DNA from: Desulfovibrio sp.
GTDB lineage: Bacteria > Desulfobacterota > Desulfovibrionia > Desulfovibrionales > Desulfovibrionaceae
DNA length: 64,000 bases
Assembly (NCBI RefSeq): GCF_014803725.1
Contig: NZ_JAAVBE010000021.1
Coordinates: forward strand, 35,466 to 99,465
Direction: 5' to 3'
A model generated the notes under the pieces. That model saw nothing but the letters and a program-made list of their open reading frames with translations, made no database searches and was not told where the DNA came from. Of the stretch, positions 26,980-36,154 are shown one piece after another. A program made the translations under genes and the position numbers. Each line of letters begins with the position of its first letter. The first letter of the stretch is position 1.

Positions 26980-27873
26980 CTACGCCGTCCGCACATGCAC
27001 CGTGGACTTGCGCAGGAAGTCCGCGGGGAGGTAGGTCATCTTGGCCTGGCGCAAGCCTTCCTCGTCGAGGTCCTGCGCGCGGTTGATCCATTTCAGGCCC
27101 GCGCCCGCGTGACGCGCGAATTCGCAGTTCATGGCCTGGTAGACGCCCTTGTAGCCGTTGAGCCCCTTCTCGAAGTGGACGCCCAAGGTCTCGCTGTCCA
27201 GCTTTTCTCCCACGCTGAAGGCGATCATGCGGCCATCCACATAGAGCGAGCCCCCGGTGAGCCCCCGGAAGGCGTCCCAATGGGTGAGCACGCGGTTGAT
27301 GGCCTCGTTTTCGGCGAGCAGCGAGGGCGAGCCCTCGCATTCGTGCCACTGGCACCAGTCGTCCTGCACGCCGAGCACATCTTCCACCATGGCGTCGGTG
27401 ACGCCGCGGTAATCCGGCTCGCCATAGGCCTTGACGTAGCTGTTGTAGTGATTGCGCTTTTTGTGGAAGCGGTTGCCGGCGAGCGTCGCCAGCTCTTCCT
27501 GCTTATAGAGATATTCCCACTGGCCGCGCTCCTCGCGGACCTCCAAAAGCTGCGGGCAGGCCTTTTGCCAGAGGTGGACAAGCTCCTCCGGCACGCGGAT
27601 GAAGTCGCGCCCGGTCTTGCCCGCCACGCAGGGGAGCACGGCGCCCCAGTCCACGGCGTTCCAGTCGCCGATAGGCGCCCAGGGGCGCACTTCGGGCCGC
27701 GTCTGCCGTATCCAGCACAGGCGCCCGTCAAAATACCATTCAAGGCCGTAATATTCCTGCCAGCCCCACAGGTTCGCCAGCGTGTAGTCCAGCGAACGGC
27801 GCGGCGTCGCCTCCCAAAGGGCGTAGTAGGCGGGGCTTTCCTTGAGGCTCACGGGCATGAAGTGCGCGTCCAT
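26980..27873 (-). CDS. DUF2156 protein (lysylphosphatidylglycerol-synthase C-domain-like)
   Basis: 297 residues from ATG 27873 behind GAAGGAG; the track start lies in the MATE gene. The sequence shows a GNAT-like fold typical of DUF2156: KKRNHYNSYVKAYGEP, FRGLTGGSLYVDGRMIAFSV, HFEKGLNGYKGVYQAMNCEF and WINRAQDLDEEGLRQAKMTY. The homologous domain in MprF transfers amino acids from aminoacyl-tRNA to lipids, but stand-alone DUF2156 proteins are mostly uncharacterised. It is soluble, without membrane helices. It follows the MATE exporter by 50 bp on the same strand. Confidence 0.85.
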   Translation of the reverse strand: MDAHFMPVSLKESPAYYALWEATPRRSLDYTLANLWGWQEYYGLEWYFDGRLCWIRQTRPEVRPWAPIGDWNAVDWGAVLPCVAGKTGRDFIRVPEELVHLWQKACPQLLEVREERGQWEYLYKQEELATLAGNRFHKKRNHYNSYVKAYGEPDYRGVTDAMVEDVLGVQDDWCQWHECEGSPSLLAENEAINRVLTHWDAFRGLTGGSLYVDGRMIAFSVGEKLDSETLGVHFEKGLNGYKGVYQAMNCEFARHAGAGLKWINRAQDLDEEGLRQAKMTYLPADFLRKSTVHVRTA

Positions 27874-27923
27874 ATTCTTTCTCCTTCGGTCGCGGAGCCA
27901 GCGGCCCCGGTCGGGAACAGGGT

Positions 27924-29324
27924 TCAGCGGGGGCGGCGCTGGCGGTTCATGGCAAAGCGCGCCCAGTCGCAGCGAAGGACCACATAGAGCATGATCAGGG
28001 CTTGCAGGCACTGCGAAACCAGCATGGCGGCGAACACGCCCGAGGCGGTGCCCCAGAGCCGGTGGCCCAGCAGCCAGCCGAGCGGCAGGCGCACGATCCA
28101 GAAAGTGCCGCCATAGACCATCAGGTTGTACTGCGTGGCGCCCGCGCCCACCATGATGCCGCCCATGACGGTGCTCGCGATGGAAAAGGGCGTGGACACG
28201 AGATTATAGGAGAGATAGCTCACGATCTGCGCCCGGGTGGCCGCCTCCTGCGAGAGCAGGGCGGCGATGTCCGCCCTGAAGGGCCAGATGATGATGGCGA
28301 CCACGCTCATGGCGGCTGCCGCCAGTCCCACGAGGGAGAGCGCCACACGCTTCGCCTGGTCGGGGCGCCCCTCGCCCAGGCTGTTGCCCACGAGCACGGC
28401 GACGGTCATGTTGAAGGCCATGCCGGGAAGGAAGAGCAGGGCTTCGGCCCTAAGACCCGCGGTGAGCCCTGCGAGCGCGTGCACACTGTCCACGGGGAGC
28501 GACGCCACGAGCACAAAAAGCGTGAGATACCCGGACTGCCACACGATTTGCGCCGCCGCCGCGGGCAGCGCCACACGCACCAGATAGGGCAGGCCCACCC
28601 TGAGCCAGCGCAGGGAGGGGATGGCGCGCCGGCGCAAATAGCCGGAGCGCACGAGAAGCAGCGTATTGCAGACAGCGCCGAGGCACTGGGCACCGAAATT
28701 GCTCCACGCGAGGCCCATGTAGCCGCAGTCCGGCAGGCCGAACCAGCCGAGCCCGAACCCCAGGCAGCCCGCAAGATTGGCCGCGCACACGAGCGCCGCC
28801 ACCCAGAGCGGCGGCAAAACGAGCCGCGTCGCGCGAAAGATGACCCCTGTGGCGGAATACACGTATTGCGCGGGCAGCATGAGCATGAAGACCTGCCAGA
28901 GCTTGCCCGCCAGCGGCCGGATAGGCTCGGGCACCATGATGAGCCTGAGGATCGCGTCGCCAAAGCACCAGCCGAAGAGGGCCATGAGGAGCCCGAGCCC
29001 GAGGCTGCCGAGGACGGTCGTGGCCACATAGCGCTCGGCGCGGCGCACGCGGAAGGCCCCGAGGGACTGGCTTACGGACGCAGTGGCGCCGCTCGAGAGC
29101 GCCATGATGACCACCATGAGGAAGAGCGAGCACTGCGTCACCATGCCGAGCGCCGCCTGGACATTGGCGCTGATCTGGCCGCCCACCCACACGCTCGTGA
29201 GGCCCATGAAGAACACGATGTACATCATGAGCAACTGGGGCCAGGTCAGGCTCCAGATGGCGCGGGGTGATGTTCCGAGTTCGGGCTTGGGCATGCGGAG
29301 CGGCGCTCCTGTGGCTTTTTTCAA
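27924..29324 (-). CDS. MATE-family multidrug/solute exporter
   Basis: 466 residues with about 12 membrane segments in two repeats, a cation-coupled exporter of the inner membrane. Family features: WPQLLMMYIVFFMGLTSVWV at helix 1, VSQSLGAFRVRRAERYVATT, LPAQYVYSATGVIFRATRLV and the second-half VLVGNSLGEGRPDQAKRVAL. It begins at TTG 29324 with GGGAG upstream; ATG at 29294 is the alternative. It lies 138 bp after lysA and 50 bp before the DUF2156 gene, same strand. The substrate is not predictable. Confidence 0.9.
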   Translation of the reverse strand: MKKATGAPLRMPKPELGTSPRAIWSLTWPQLLMMYIVFFMGLTSVWVGGQISANVQAALGMVTQCSLFLMVVIMALSSGATASVSQSLGAFRVRRAERYVATTVLGSLGLGLLMALFGWCFGDAILRLIMVPEPIRPLAGKLWQVFMLMLPAQYVYSATGVIFRATRLVLPPLWVAALVCAANLAGCLGFGLGWFGLPDCGYMGLAWSNFGAQCLGAVCNTLLLVRSGYLRRRAIPSLRWLRVGLPYLVRVALPAAAAQIVWQSGYLTLFVLVASLPVDSVHALAGLTAGLRAEALLFLPGMAFNMTVAVLVGNSLGEGRPDQAKRVALSLVGLAAAAMSVVAIIIWPFRADIAALLSQEAATRAQIVSYLSYNLVSTPFSIASTVMGGIMVGAGATQYNLMVYGGTFWIVRLPLGWLLGHRLWGTASGVFAAMLVSQCLQALIMLYVVLRCDWARFAMNRQRRPR

Positions 29325-29462
29325 GGCAGGCTCCCGGAGCGGCGGCCGCGTCCGCTCCGGGAGGTGTGCTTCATGGCAAGTATCGTCGCGGCACTTCGGC
29401 GCCGCAGCGTTGCGCCCGGTCGGGGCTGGCGCAGGCCACCGCGCGGGCGGAAGCGCTGCGGG

Positions 29463-30746
29463 CTAGTCCCCGTCCAGTCCCTTGAGGCAGCGGGTGAGGT
29501 CGTCGGCAGTCTCCCTGCGGCGGATGAGGCGCGGCGTGCCGTCGGCCTGGATGAGCACCTCGGCGGGAAGGTAACGCTGGTTATAGGTGGAGGCCATGCT
29601 GAAGCCATAGGCGCCGGCGTCCAGCACGCCGAGCACGTCGCCTTCGCGCAAGGGGGGCAGCAGGCGGTCTTTGGCGAGGATGTCGCCGCTTTCGCAGATA
29701 TTGCCGACCACCGTCTGGGGCACAGGTTCGCCGCCGTCCTTCCCGTCGCCGCGGTAGGCTTCGAGGTCGTGGAAGGAATCATACATCACCGGCCGCATGA
29801 GCACATTGAAGCCGATGTCCGTGCCCACATAGCGCGTGCCCGCGTTTTCCTTGGTGGCTGTGACGCGCCCGAGCAGGATGCCGCATTCCGCCACCACATA
29901 GCGGCCAGGCTCCACCAGGAAGCGGCCCGCGTAGCCGGTGGCCGCGGCCCATTCGCTGATGAGGGAGTGCAGGCCCTGGCCCAGGGCCGCGAGGTCGAGC
30001 CGGGGCTCGTCGTCATATTTATGGTAGGGGATGCCGAAACCGCCCCCGAAGTCGATGATTTCGAGCGTTTTCAGTATATCGGCGGGCAGGCTCTCGGCGA
30101 GCGCGAGCAGAACTTTCGCGGCCTCGAGATAGCCCTTGGGTTCCATGAACAGCGAGCCTATATGCTGGTTGATGCCGGCGAGGGTGAGCTCATGCGTGCG
30201 CAAGAGGGCGAAGACCTCATCCATTTTGTCCGGCGAAATGCCGAACTTGGTGGCCTTGCCCGCGGTAATGACCTTGGCGTGGTGGCCCGCGCCGATACCG
30301 GGGTTGAAACGGGCCATGACGCGGCCGCCGCGATTGATGCCGCCCAACATGTCGAGCTGGGAGAGCGAATCCACGCTGATGAGCACGCCATGAGCAAGGG
30401 CCGTGAGCATTTCTTCCGGGGTATTGTTGTTGGAAATATAGAGGATTTCTTCCGGCGCAAAACCGCCGAGCGCGTCCATGACGAGCTCGCCCGGGCTCAT
30501 GGCGTCGGCGACCAGCCCTTCCTCATGGATGATGCGGAGCAGGGAAGGATTGGCATTGGCCTTGACCGAATAATTGACGCCAAAACCGTCCCGATCCGAG
30601 AGGCCCATGAGTTCGCGGCAGCGCTCGCGCAGGATGCGCTCGCTGTAGACATAGAGCGGCGTGCCGAAACGGTCGGCCAGCTCGCGTGGGGTGGCGTCGC
30701 CGTAAAAGCGGAGCCTGTCGGTATAGGTTGAACGCAGGTCGGACAT
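29463..30746 (-). CDS. lysA: Diaminopimelate decarboxylase
   Basis: Last step of lysine synthesis: meso-diaminopimelate to lysine and CO2. The 531-residue track ORF is over-extended; ATG 30746 (CCGAGG upstream) gives 427 residues, normal length. PLP fold-III marks are YSVKANANPSLLRI (Schiff-base Lys), GINQHIGS, the Gly-rich IDFGGGFGIPYH phosphate loop, VEPGRYVVAECG and the partner-subunit Cys motif CESGDILAKDR. A consensus promoter lies about 100 bp upstream and the leader can form a GC-rich hairpin. Confidence 0.96.
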   Translation of the reverse strand: MSDLRSTYTDRLRFYGDATPRELADRFGTPLYVYSERILRERCRELMGLSDRDGFGVNYSVKANANPSLLRIIHEEGLVADAMSPGELVMDALGGFAPEEILYISNNNTPEEMLTALAHGVLISVDSLSQLDMLGGINRGGRVMARFNPGIGAGHHAKVITAGKATKFGISPDKMDEVFALLRTHELTLAGINQHIGSLFMEPKGYLEAAKVLLALAESLPADILKTLEIIDFGGGFGIPYHKYDDEPRLDLAALGQGLHSLISEWAAATGYAGRFLVEPGRYVVAECGILLGRVTATKENAGTRYVGTDIGFNVLMRPVMYDSFHDLEAYRGDGKDGGEPVPQTVVGNICESGDILAKDRLLPPLREGDVLGVLDAGAYGFSMASTYNQRYLPAEVLIQADGTPRLIRRRETADDLTRCLKGLDGD

Positions 30747-30773
30747 AGATACCTCGGATTGAAGGGCTTTTTT

Positions 30774-30806
30774 CCGGGCGCGGCGCCTGGATGTGGGTGC
30801 GCCCGG
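30774..30806 (-). promoter_or_regulatory. Leader hairpin of lysA mRNA
   Basis: CCGGGCGC / GCGCCCGG, 8 bp perfect, 17-nt loop, followed on the minus strand by AAAAAA, between the lysA promoter and start. It lacks the length and five-helix layout of a lysine riboswitch. It may affect mRNA stability or translation. Confidence 0.35.
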
Positions 30807-30842
30807 CTTCGGGGCGCTGAACGGGGCGCATGCCGGCTTGCG

Positions 30843-30871
30843 AGTATCCCGGGCATGGGGGAGCCTGTCAA
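30843..30871 (-). promoter_or_regulatory. Consensus-like promoter of lysA
   Basis: Minus strand TTGACA (30871-30866), 17-bp spacer, GATACT (30848-30843). It would start transcription about 90 nt before lysA. The rest of the 392-bp gap between lysA and galU (to 31138) holds no gene that I can support; a galU promoter should be there, but only a weak TTGCCC (30956) was seen. Confidence 0.65.
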
Positions 30872-31138
30872 GCGCGGGGGCGGATACCGGGCCACGCGCC
30901 GGGAGAGATTCGTGCAGCCGTTGCGCCAAAGCGTCCTGAATGCGCTTTTTTTCTCTTGCCCTCGGCGCTTTTTTGGCCGAAGATAGCCACAGGATGTGTC
31001 GCACCGGGCCTGCATTGCGCAGGCGCATTTCGCTCTCTGCTTTTTCGGGGCGCGGCACGGTCTCCGGCAGTGCGGCCGGGCGCCGCGCGCTCCATGTTGC
31101 GGCCGGTGTTTCGTCATTTCAGAGAGAGGGAGACAGCC

Positions 31139-32011
31139 ATGAAAGAGATTCGCAAGGTGATCATTCCCGTGGCCGGTTGGGGCACCCGTTCGCTCCCGGC
31201 AACCAAGAACATCCCCAAGGAAATGCTCCCCATCTACAACAAGCCCGTCATCCAGTATGTGGTGGAGGAAGCCATCCGCGCCCATATCCGGGACGTTATC
31301 TTCGTCACCAACCGTGACAAGAGCGTCATCGAGGACCACTTCGACTACAACCTCCAGCTGGAGGGCGTGCTCGAGCGCGCGGGCAAGCTGGACAAGCTCC
31401 AGGCGGTGCGCGAAGTGGCCGAAATGGTCAACATCATGTCCGTGCGCCAGAAGAAGCAGCTCGGCCTCGGCCATGCCATCATGTGCGCGCGCGAGCTCGT
31501 GCGCGGCGACCCCTTCGCCATCATGGTGGGCGATGACCTCATGTTCGGCGGCGTGCCCGGCATCGGCCAGCTCATCGAGGTGGCCATGGCCGAAAAGATG
31601 CCCGTTGTCGGCGTCATGGAAGTGCCGTGGGAGAAGGTCCACAAGTACGGCATCATCGACGGCGAGGAAGTGGCGCCCGGCGTCTATCGCGTGCGCGACA
31701 TGGTGGAAAAGCCCAAGCGCGAGGACGCGCCCTCAAGGCTCGCCATCGTGGGCCGCTATGTGCTCACGCCCGATATTTTTGACTATCTCGAAAAGGTGAA
31801 GCCCGGCCAGGGCGGCGAGATCCAGCTCACCGACGCCCTGCAGGCCCTTGCCAAGGACCGCGGCATGATGGCCGTGCGCATGTCGGGCATGCGCTTTGAC
31901 GCGGGCGACTGGGCGGAATACCTCACCGCCAATATCTACTTCGCCCTGCAGGACGAGGAATTGCGCTACGAGCTTCTGGGCCTGTTGAAGAATTTCGTTC
32001 AGTTCCAGTAG
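31139..32011 (+). CDS. galU: UTP-glucose-1-phosphate uridylyltransferase
   Basis: Makes UDP-glucose for LPS, capsule and glucan synthesis. 290 residues from ATG 31139 (AGAGAGAGGGAG upstream; the track ORF is over-extended). Signature VIIPVAGWGTRSLPATKNIPKEMLPIYNK (quoted in part: the usual GLGTR is GWGTR here), VEEAIRAHIRDVIFVT, the FDYNLQLE region, and EVPWEKVHKYGIIDGEEV. A good terminator follows. UDP-glucose would feed the surface-polysaccharide genes elsewhere in the window. Confidence 0.95.
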   Translation: MKEIRKVIIPVAGWGTRSLPATKNIPKEMLPIYNKPVIQYVVEEAIRAHIRDVIFVTNRDKSVIEDHFDYNLQLEGVLERAGKLDKLQAVREVAEMVNIMSVRQKKQLGLGHAIMCARELVRGDPFAIMVGDDLMFGGVPGIGQLIEVAMAEKMPVVGVMEVPWEKVHKYGIIDGEEVAPGVYRVRDMVEKPKREDAPSRLAIVGRYVLTPDIFDYLEKVKPGQGGEIQLTDALQALAKDRGMMAVRMSGMRFDAGDWAEYLTANIYFALQDEELRYELLGLLKNFVQFQ

Positions 32012-32040
32012 GTCGGCGACATTTCAGCCAAAAATCCACC

Positions 32041-32079
32041 CGCGCGGGGGCGCCTCAGCCTCCGCGCGGCGCCTTTTTT
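32041..32079 (+). terminator. Intrinsic terminator after galU
   Basis: CGCGCGGGGG / CCTCCGCGCG stem (10 bp, one G-U pair), 8-nt loop, then GCGCC and six T. It lies 30 bp after the galU stop. Confidence 0.8.
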
Positions 32080-32159
32080 CGTTCATGTATCGTGTGAGGC
32101 GTCGCTTGCCTCTTGGCAGGCGGCGCTCTCCGTGCCACCTTTGTCTGCTTTTTCCTTGC

Positions 32160-34556
32160 ATGCCCTACGCCCGCGTCGCCCTGCTGAGCCCCCCTTACGC
32201 CACGCTGACCTATAGCCTGCCATCCTTTTTCGCCCCGGATCTCTGGCGTCCGGGGCTGCGTGTGGCCGTGCCCCTCGGCCGGGGGGAGCGCGGCGCCCTG
32301 CGCGCCGGCATCGTGCTCGAAGTGACGGCAAGCGCCGACGTGCCGGAGGGCGTGATCTGCAAGGAGGTCTTCTGGCCGCTGGAAACAGAGCCGTTGCTCG
32401 CGCCCGGCCTCTTTGACCTCCTGCGTGATCTCGCGTTGCGGCAGGGAGTGGAGCCGGGCCATGTGGCCGGCCATGTGCTTCCGCAGGGGCTACGCAGTAC
32501 CGGAGTGCGGCTGCGCCGCCTCGGTGCCCGCGCGGAAACACTGACCCTGCGTGAGCTCAGGCAGGCGGACGCCGTCACGCGTGCCACGCTTGCGCAGGAA
32601 CTGTGTTCGGGCGCCGCCCGTCTCTTGCCCCGAAGCGCGGATGCCGCCAGCGAGGAATTTTGCCACCTGCGTGTGGAACCTCCCTGGCCCGTGCGTCCCG
32701 CAGCCACCCGGCAGGTCGCGGTGCTGGAATTTCTGCATGCGCAGGGGCCGGTGAGCCGGCGACGGCTGCTGCGCGAAGTGAAGGACGCCGCTCCGGCGCT
32801 GGCCGCACTGGTACGGGCCGGCCATGTGGCGCTCGTCCATGATGGCGCGGAAGAGGAGGAACCGGGCGCGGCCCTCCTTGCGCCTGCGCCCGAGCGCGTC
32901 ACCCTCAATGCGGACCAGGCCGCCGCGCTTGCGTGCCTCACCGTCGCGCTGGAGGCGGAAAGCCCGCAAAACCGCCTGCTCTACGGCGTCACCGGCAGCG
33001 GCAAGACGGCCGTATATCTGGAACTCGCCGAACGCGCCCTCGCCCGGGGGCGCAGCGTCCTTTTGCTCGCGCCCGAAGTGGCCCTGGCGCTCAAGCTGCG
33101 GCGGGATGCGGCCCGCGCCCTGCCGGACGCGCCGCTTATTCTCTACCACGGCTACCAGTCGCCGGGGCGGCGCGAAGCCACGTTTCGGGCGCTGGCGGAA
33201 AGCCGGGGCCCCTGCCTCGTGGTGGGCACGCGCTCGGCCCTCTTTTTGCCCATTCCGTCGCTTGGCTGCATCATCCTCGACGAGGAACATGACGCCTCCT
33301 TCAAGCAGGAGGACGGCCTGGCCTACCAGGCGCGGGAGGTGGCGTGGGCGCGCATGCGGCGCGAGCGCGGCCTGCTAGTCCTCGGCTCGGCCACGCCCGA
33401 CCTCAAGACATTTCACGCAGCCAGCGAGGGGCGCCTGCCGATCCTGCGGTTGCCCAGGCGCGTGGGGGGGCGGCCGCTCCCACCTGTGGAGCTCGTGGAC
33501 ATCAGCGCGAACCCCCGCCTCTTCCCCGCGGCCCGGGACGGCGCGAACGCTGAGGGGGAGGCGGCAGCCGCCGGCATCCTCGCGCCCCAGTGCGAGGACG
33601 CCCTGCGCGAGACGCTGGCCCGGGGTGAACAGGCCGTCGTCCTGCTCAACCGGCGCGGCTATGCGCCGCTCATGTATTGCCTCTCCTGCGGGCGGACGCA
33701 ACGCTGCCCGCACTGCGACATCGGCCTCACCTACCACAAGGGGCTGGAGCGCCTCGTCTGTCATTATTGCGGCTATTCCCGGCCCTTCCCCTCGCCCTGC
33801 GACCATTGCGGGGGCATGGAGTTCCTGCCGCTGGGGGAGGGCACCGAGCGCCTTGCGGAGCGGCTTTCCCTCCTTGCGGGGCAGCCCGTCCTCCGGCTCG
33901 ACCGCGACAGCACCCGGCGCCCCGGCCGCATGGAAGAGATACTGGAGGCCTTCGCCCGGCGTGAGTCGCCCATCCTCGTGGGCACACAAATGCTCTCCAA
34001 GGGGCACCATTTCCCGCGGGTGACGCTCGCCATCGTGGCCGACGGCGACCTCGGCCTCAACCTGCCCGATTATCGCGCGGCAGAGCGTACCTTCCAGCTG
34101 CTCGTCCAGTCCGCCGGGCGCGCCGGCCGCGGCGAGCGCCCGGGCCGCGTGCTCATCCAGACGCGCGCCACGGAGCATTATTGCTGGCAGTTTGTACGCA
34201 GCGCTGATTATGAGGGGTTTTACGAGACTGAGCTCGCCCTGCGCAAGAAGCGCGGCTACCCGCCCTTTGTCCGGCTCGGGCTGCTCAGGATCTCCTACGC
34301 AGCCGACGAGGCAGGCGGGGCCCCGGCCCTCTCGGAGCTGGCCACCGCCCTGCGCGGCGAGGCGGCGCGACTCGGCGTCACCATGCTCGGGCCCGCGCCG
34401 GCCCCCCTGGGCCTCTTGCGCGGGCGGCGCCGCTTCCAGTGCCTGCTCAAGGCCCCGGCGTGGCCGCCCTTGCGCGAACTCTATTTTTTTGCCCGCAGCC
34501 GCATGCCCGCCATTTTGCGCCTTGGTCTTGACCTCGATCCCGTTAATATGCTGTGA
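32160..34556 (+). CDS. priA: Primosomal protein N' (replication restart helicase PriA)
   Basis: Superfamily 2 helicase that reloads the replisome at stalled forks. About 798 residues if it begins at ATG 32160 (MPYARVALLSPPYATLTYSL); the ribosome-binding site is poor, so the start is tentative. Seen: 3'-end-binding domain (VAVPLGRGERGALRAGIVLE), Walker A YGVTGSGKTAVYLELAE, DEAH-type DEEHDASFKQEDG, GSATPDLKTF, a zinc-binding insert with paired CxxC (CLSCGRTQRCPHC ... CHYCGY ... CDHCG), and motif V (GTQMLSKGHHFPRVTLA). A terminator follows at once. Confidence 0.94.
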   Translation: MPYARVALLSPPYATLTYSLPSFFAPDLWRPGLRVAVPLGRGERGALRAGIVLEVTASADVPEGVICKEVFWPLETEPLLAPGLFDLLRDLALRQGVEPGHVAGHVLPQGLRSTGVRLRRLGARAETLTLRELRQADAVTRATLAQELCSGAARLLPRSADAASEEFCHLRVEPPWPVRPAATRQVAVLEFLHAQGPVSRRRLLREVKDAAPALAALVRAGHVALVHDGAEEEEPGAALLAPAPERVTLNADQAAALACLTVALEAESPQNRLLYGVTGSGKTAVYLELAERALARGRSVLLLAPEVALALKLRRDAARALPDAPLILYHGYQSPGRREATFRALAESRGPCLVVGTRSALFLPIPSLGCIILDEEHDASFKQEDGLAYQAREVAWARMRRERGLLVLGSATPDLKTFHAASEGRLPILRLPRRVGGRPLPPVELVDISANPRLFPAARDGANAEGEAAAAGILAPQCEDALRETLARGEQAVVLLNRRGYAPLMYCLSCGRTQRCPHCDIGLTYHKGLERLVCHYCGYSRPFPSPCDHCGGMEFLPLGEGTERLAERLSLLAGQPVLRLDRDSTRRPGRMEEILEAFARRESPILVGTQMLSKGHHFPRVTLAIVADGDLGLNLPDYRAAERTFQLLVQSAGRAGRGERPGRVLIQTRATEHYCWQFVRSADYEGFYETELALRKKRGYPPFVRLGLLRISYAADEAGGAPALSELATALRGEAARLGVTMLGPAPAPLGLLRGRRRFQCLLKAPAWPPLRELYFFARSRMPAILRLGLDLDPVNML

Positions 34557-34580
34557 TGCCGAGTTCTCGCTCATCTGTGG

Positions 34581-34608
34581 CGCGGGCCTTCCCCGCGGCA
34601 TCTTTTTT
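34581..34608 (+). terminator. Terminator-like hairpin abutting the FadL-type gene's ribosome-binding site
   Basis: CGCGGG - CCTTC - CCCGCG followed by GCATC and six T, ending one base before AGGAGG of the next gene. It ends priA transcription. If the downstream promoter lies within priA it would sit in that gene's leader. Confidence 0.7.
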
Positions 34609-34618
34609 AGGAGGGATC

Positions 34619-35923
34619 ATGAGATTCGTTCGCGGCCTGTGCTGTACGTGCGCGCTCTTGCTGGCTCTTAGCGGTGTGGCGCGGGCCGAGGGCTTTGCTC
34701 TCAATGAGTGGAGCGCCAGGGGCGTTTCCCTGGCGGGCGGCCTCGTGGGGCGGGCGGATGACGTTTCGGCCCTGGCCTACAATGCCGCAGGCATCACCCA
34801 GCTCCCGGGCACGCAGCTCATGGCCGGCCTCGCCTTCATCGCGCCCATGGGCACCATCGACGCCGACCTTCTCGGCGGCCGCAAGCACGATACCACCACC
34901 AAGCCCGCCACCTTCCTGGCCCCGCACGGCTTCGTGAGCCACCAGCTCAACGACGACTTCTGGCTCGGGCTCGGGATCTTCTCGCGTTTCGGCGTGGGCA
35001 ACAGCTACGCGCAGGACTGGGTGGGCCGCTACAATGTCTATGACGTGGGGCTTCAGACCATCTCCTTCGTGCCCACCGTGGCCTGGAAGATCAACGACAT
35101 CTTTTCCGTTTCCGCCGGGGTGGAAGTTCTCTATGCCGGTTTTTACATGGGCAACAAGATCCCGACTATGCAGCTCACGGCCGCCGGCCCGAGCCAGGGC
35201 TCGGACAATGACCTCCAGTTGCAGGGCGACGGCTGGGGCGTTGGCGCCCAGTTCGGGCTCCACATGCGTTTCAATGAGCAATGGTCCGTGGGCCTCGCCT
35301 ACAAAAGCCAAGTGACCCTGAACATCGACGGCGAGGTGGAGTTCGGGCGCCAGGGCGAGCCCAATCTCCTCGCCACCATGGGGCGCGTGCCCGAGGCGCG
35401 CAACTGCGGCGCCAACGCCACCGTTCAGCTCCCCGATTCCCTGGCCCTGGGCGTGGCTTACAGGCCCCTCGACGAACTGAGCTTCGAGGTGGGCGCCGTC
35501 TGGACGCGCTGGTCCACCTACAATGCGCTCAACATCTATATGGACAGCGGTTACGCCTCACTCAACGACAAGGCGGCACGCGACGGCCTGAACCTGAACG
35601 CGAGCGTGGAATACTGGCCCCTCGACTGGTGGGCGCTCCGGGCCGGCGTGTCCTATGAGACGCCGGTGCTCAACGAAAAGCACGCCGACTTCCTCATGCC
35701 CACCTATGGCCGCACTACCCTCGGCCTCGGCACGGGCGTGAAATGGAATGAGCTGACCCTTGATTTCGCCTACGCCCACCTGTGGATCCATTCCATGGAT
35801 TACGGGCAGACCGACGCCTCGGGCCTGCTCGCCGGGCCCGGCTCCCCCTCCCGCATCACCGATGCACACTCGAAGAACGTGGTCGCCAACATCTACATGT
35901 TCTCCGTGGGCTATTCCTTCTGA
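34619..35923 (+). CDS. FadL/OmpP1/TodX-type outer-membrane transport protein
   Basis: Outer-membrane beta-barrel for uptake of hydrophobic compounds. 434 residues from ATG 34619 (TAGGAGGGATC). Signal peptide MRFVRGLCCTCALLLALSGVARA; mature start EGFALNEWSARGVSLAGGLV, the FadL N-terminal hatch, with AYNAAGITQLPGTQL matching the NPAG motif region. Alternating barrel strands end in an aromatic C terminus (IYMFSVGYSF). E. coli FadL takes up long-chain fatty acids; here the ligand could be a fatty acid or aromatic compound. No fatty-acid genes are adjacent. Confidence 0.92.
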   Translation: MRFVRGLCCTCALLLALSGVARAEGFALNEWSARGVSLAGGLVGRADDVSALAYNAAGITQLPGTQLMAGLAFIAPMGTIDADLLGGRKHDTTTKPATFLAPHGFVSHQLNDDFWLGLGIFSRFGVGNSYAQDWVGRYNVYDVGLQTISFVPTVAWKINDIFSVSAGVEVLYAGFYMGNKIPTMQLTAAGPSQGSDNDLQLQGDGWGVGAQFGLHMRFNEQWSVGLAYKSQVTLNIDGEVEFGRQGEPNLLATMGRVPEARNCGANATVQLPDSLALGVAYRPLDELSFEVGAVWTRWSTYNALNIYMDSGYASLNDKAARDGLNLNASVEYWPLDWWALRAGVSYETPVLNEKHADFLMPTYGRTTLGLGTGVKWNELTLDFAYAHLWIHSMDYGQTDASGLLAGPGSPSRITDAHSKNVVANIYMFSVGYSF

Positions 35924-35942
35924 ATATCCCTCCTCAGCCTGT

Positions 35943-35979
35943 CCCCGGGTGCCCCGCGCTTTCCTGCGGGGTGCCGGGG
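35943..35979 (+). terminator. Hairpin after the FadL-type gene
   Basis: CCCCGG-GTG-CCCCGC / GCGGGG-TG-CCGGGG, two GC stems with a small internal loop, 20 bp after the stop. There is no long T run, but AT-rich sequence follows. Confidence 0.6.
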
Positions 35980-36088
35980 GCATAAAGTATTTCCCCAAAA
36001 CTGCCGAAACAGCGGGCAGAATATGTGAACGCCCCGGAAGGGGAGGGCCGTTCCCGTGGCTGGTGGGGACAGTTTTTTAGAAACTCTG

Positions 36089-36117
36089 TTGACAATTTCC
36101 AGAAATTGTCCAACATT
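36089..36117 (+). promoter_or_regulatory. Promoter with perfect operator palindrome for the small outer-membrane protein
   Basis: TTGACA (36089-36094), 17-bp spacer, AACATT (36112-36117). GACAATTTC-CA-GAAATTGTC (36091-36110) is a perfect inverted repeat with 9-bp arms that starts inside the -35 and fills the spacer. The weak -10 and the operator suggest tight control by a dimeric regulator not encoded next to it. Confidence 0.6.
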
Positions 36118-36154
36118 CCGCTTCCCGGACAAGGAAGTTTGCGAGGAGGATGTC

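Noticed and set aside
30747-31138. Lysine riboswitch before lysA
   Set aside because: The leader is only about 90 nt from the best promoter and has a single hairpin; the lysine riboswitch needs about 170 nt and five helices.
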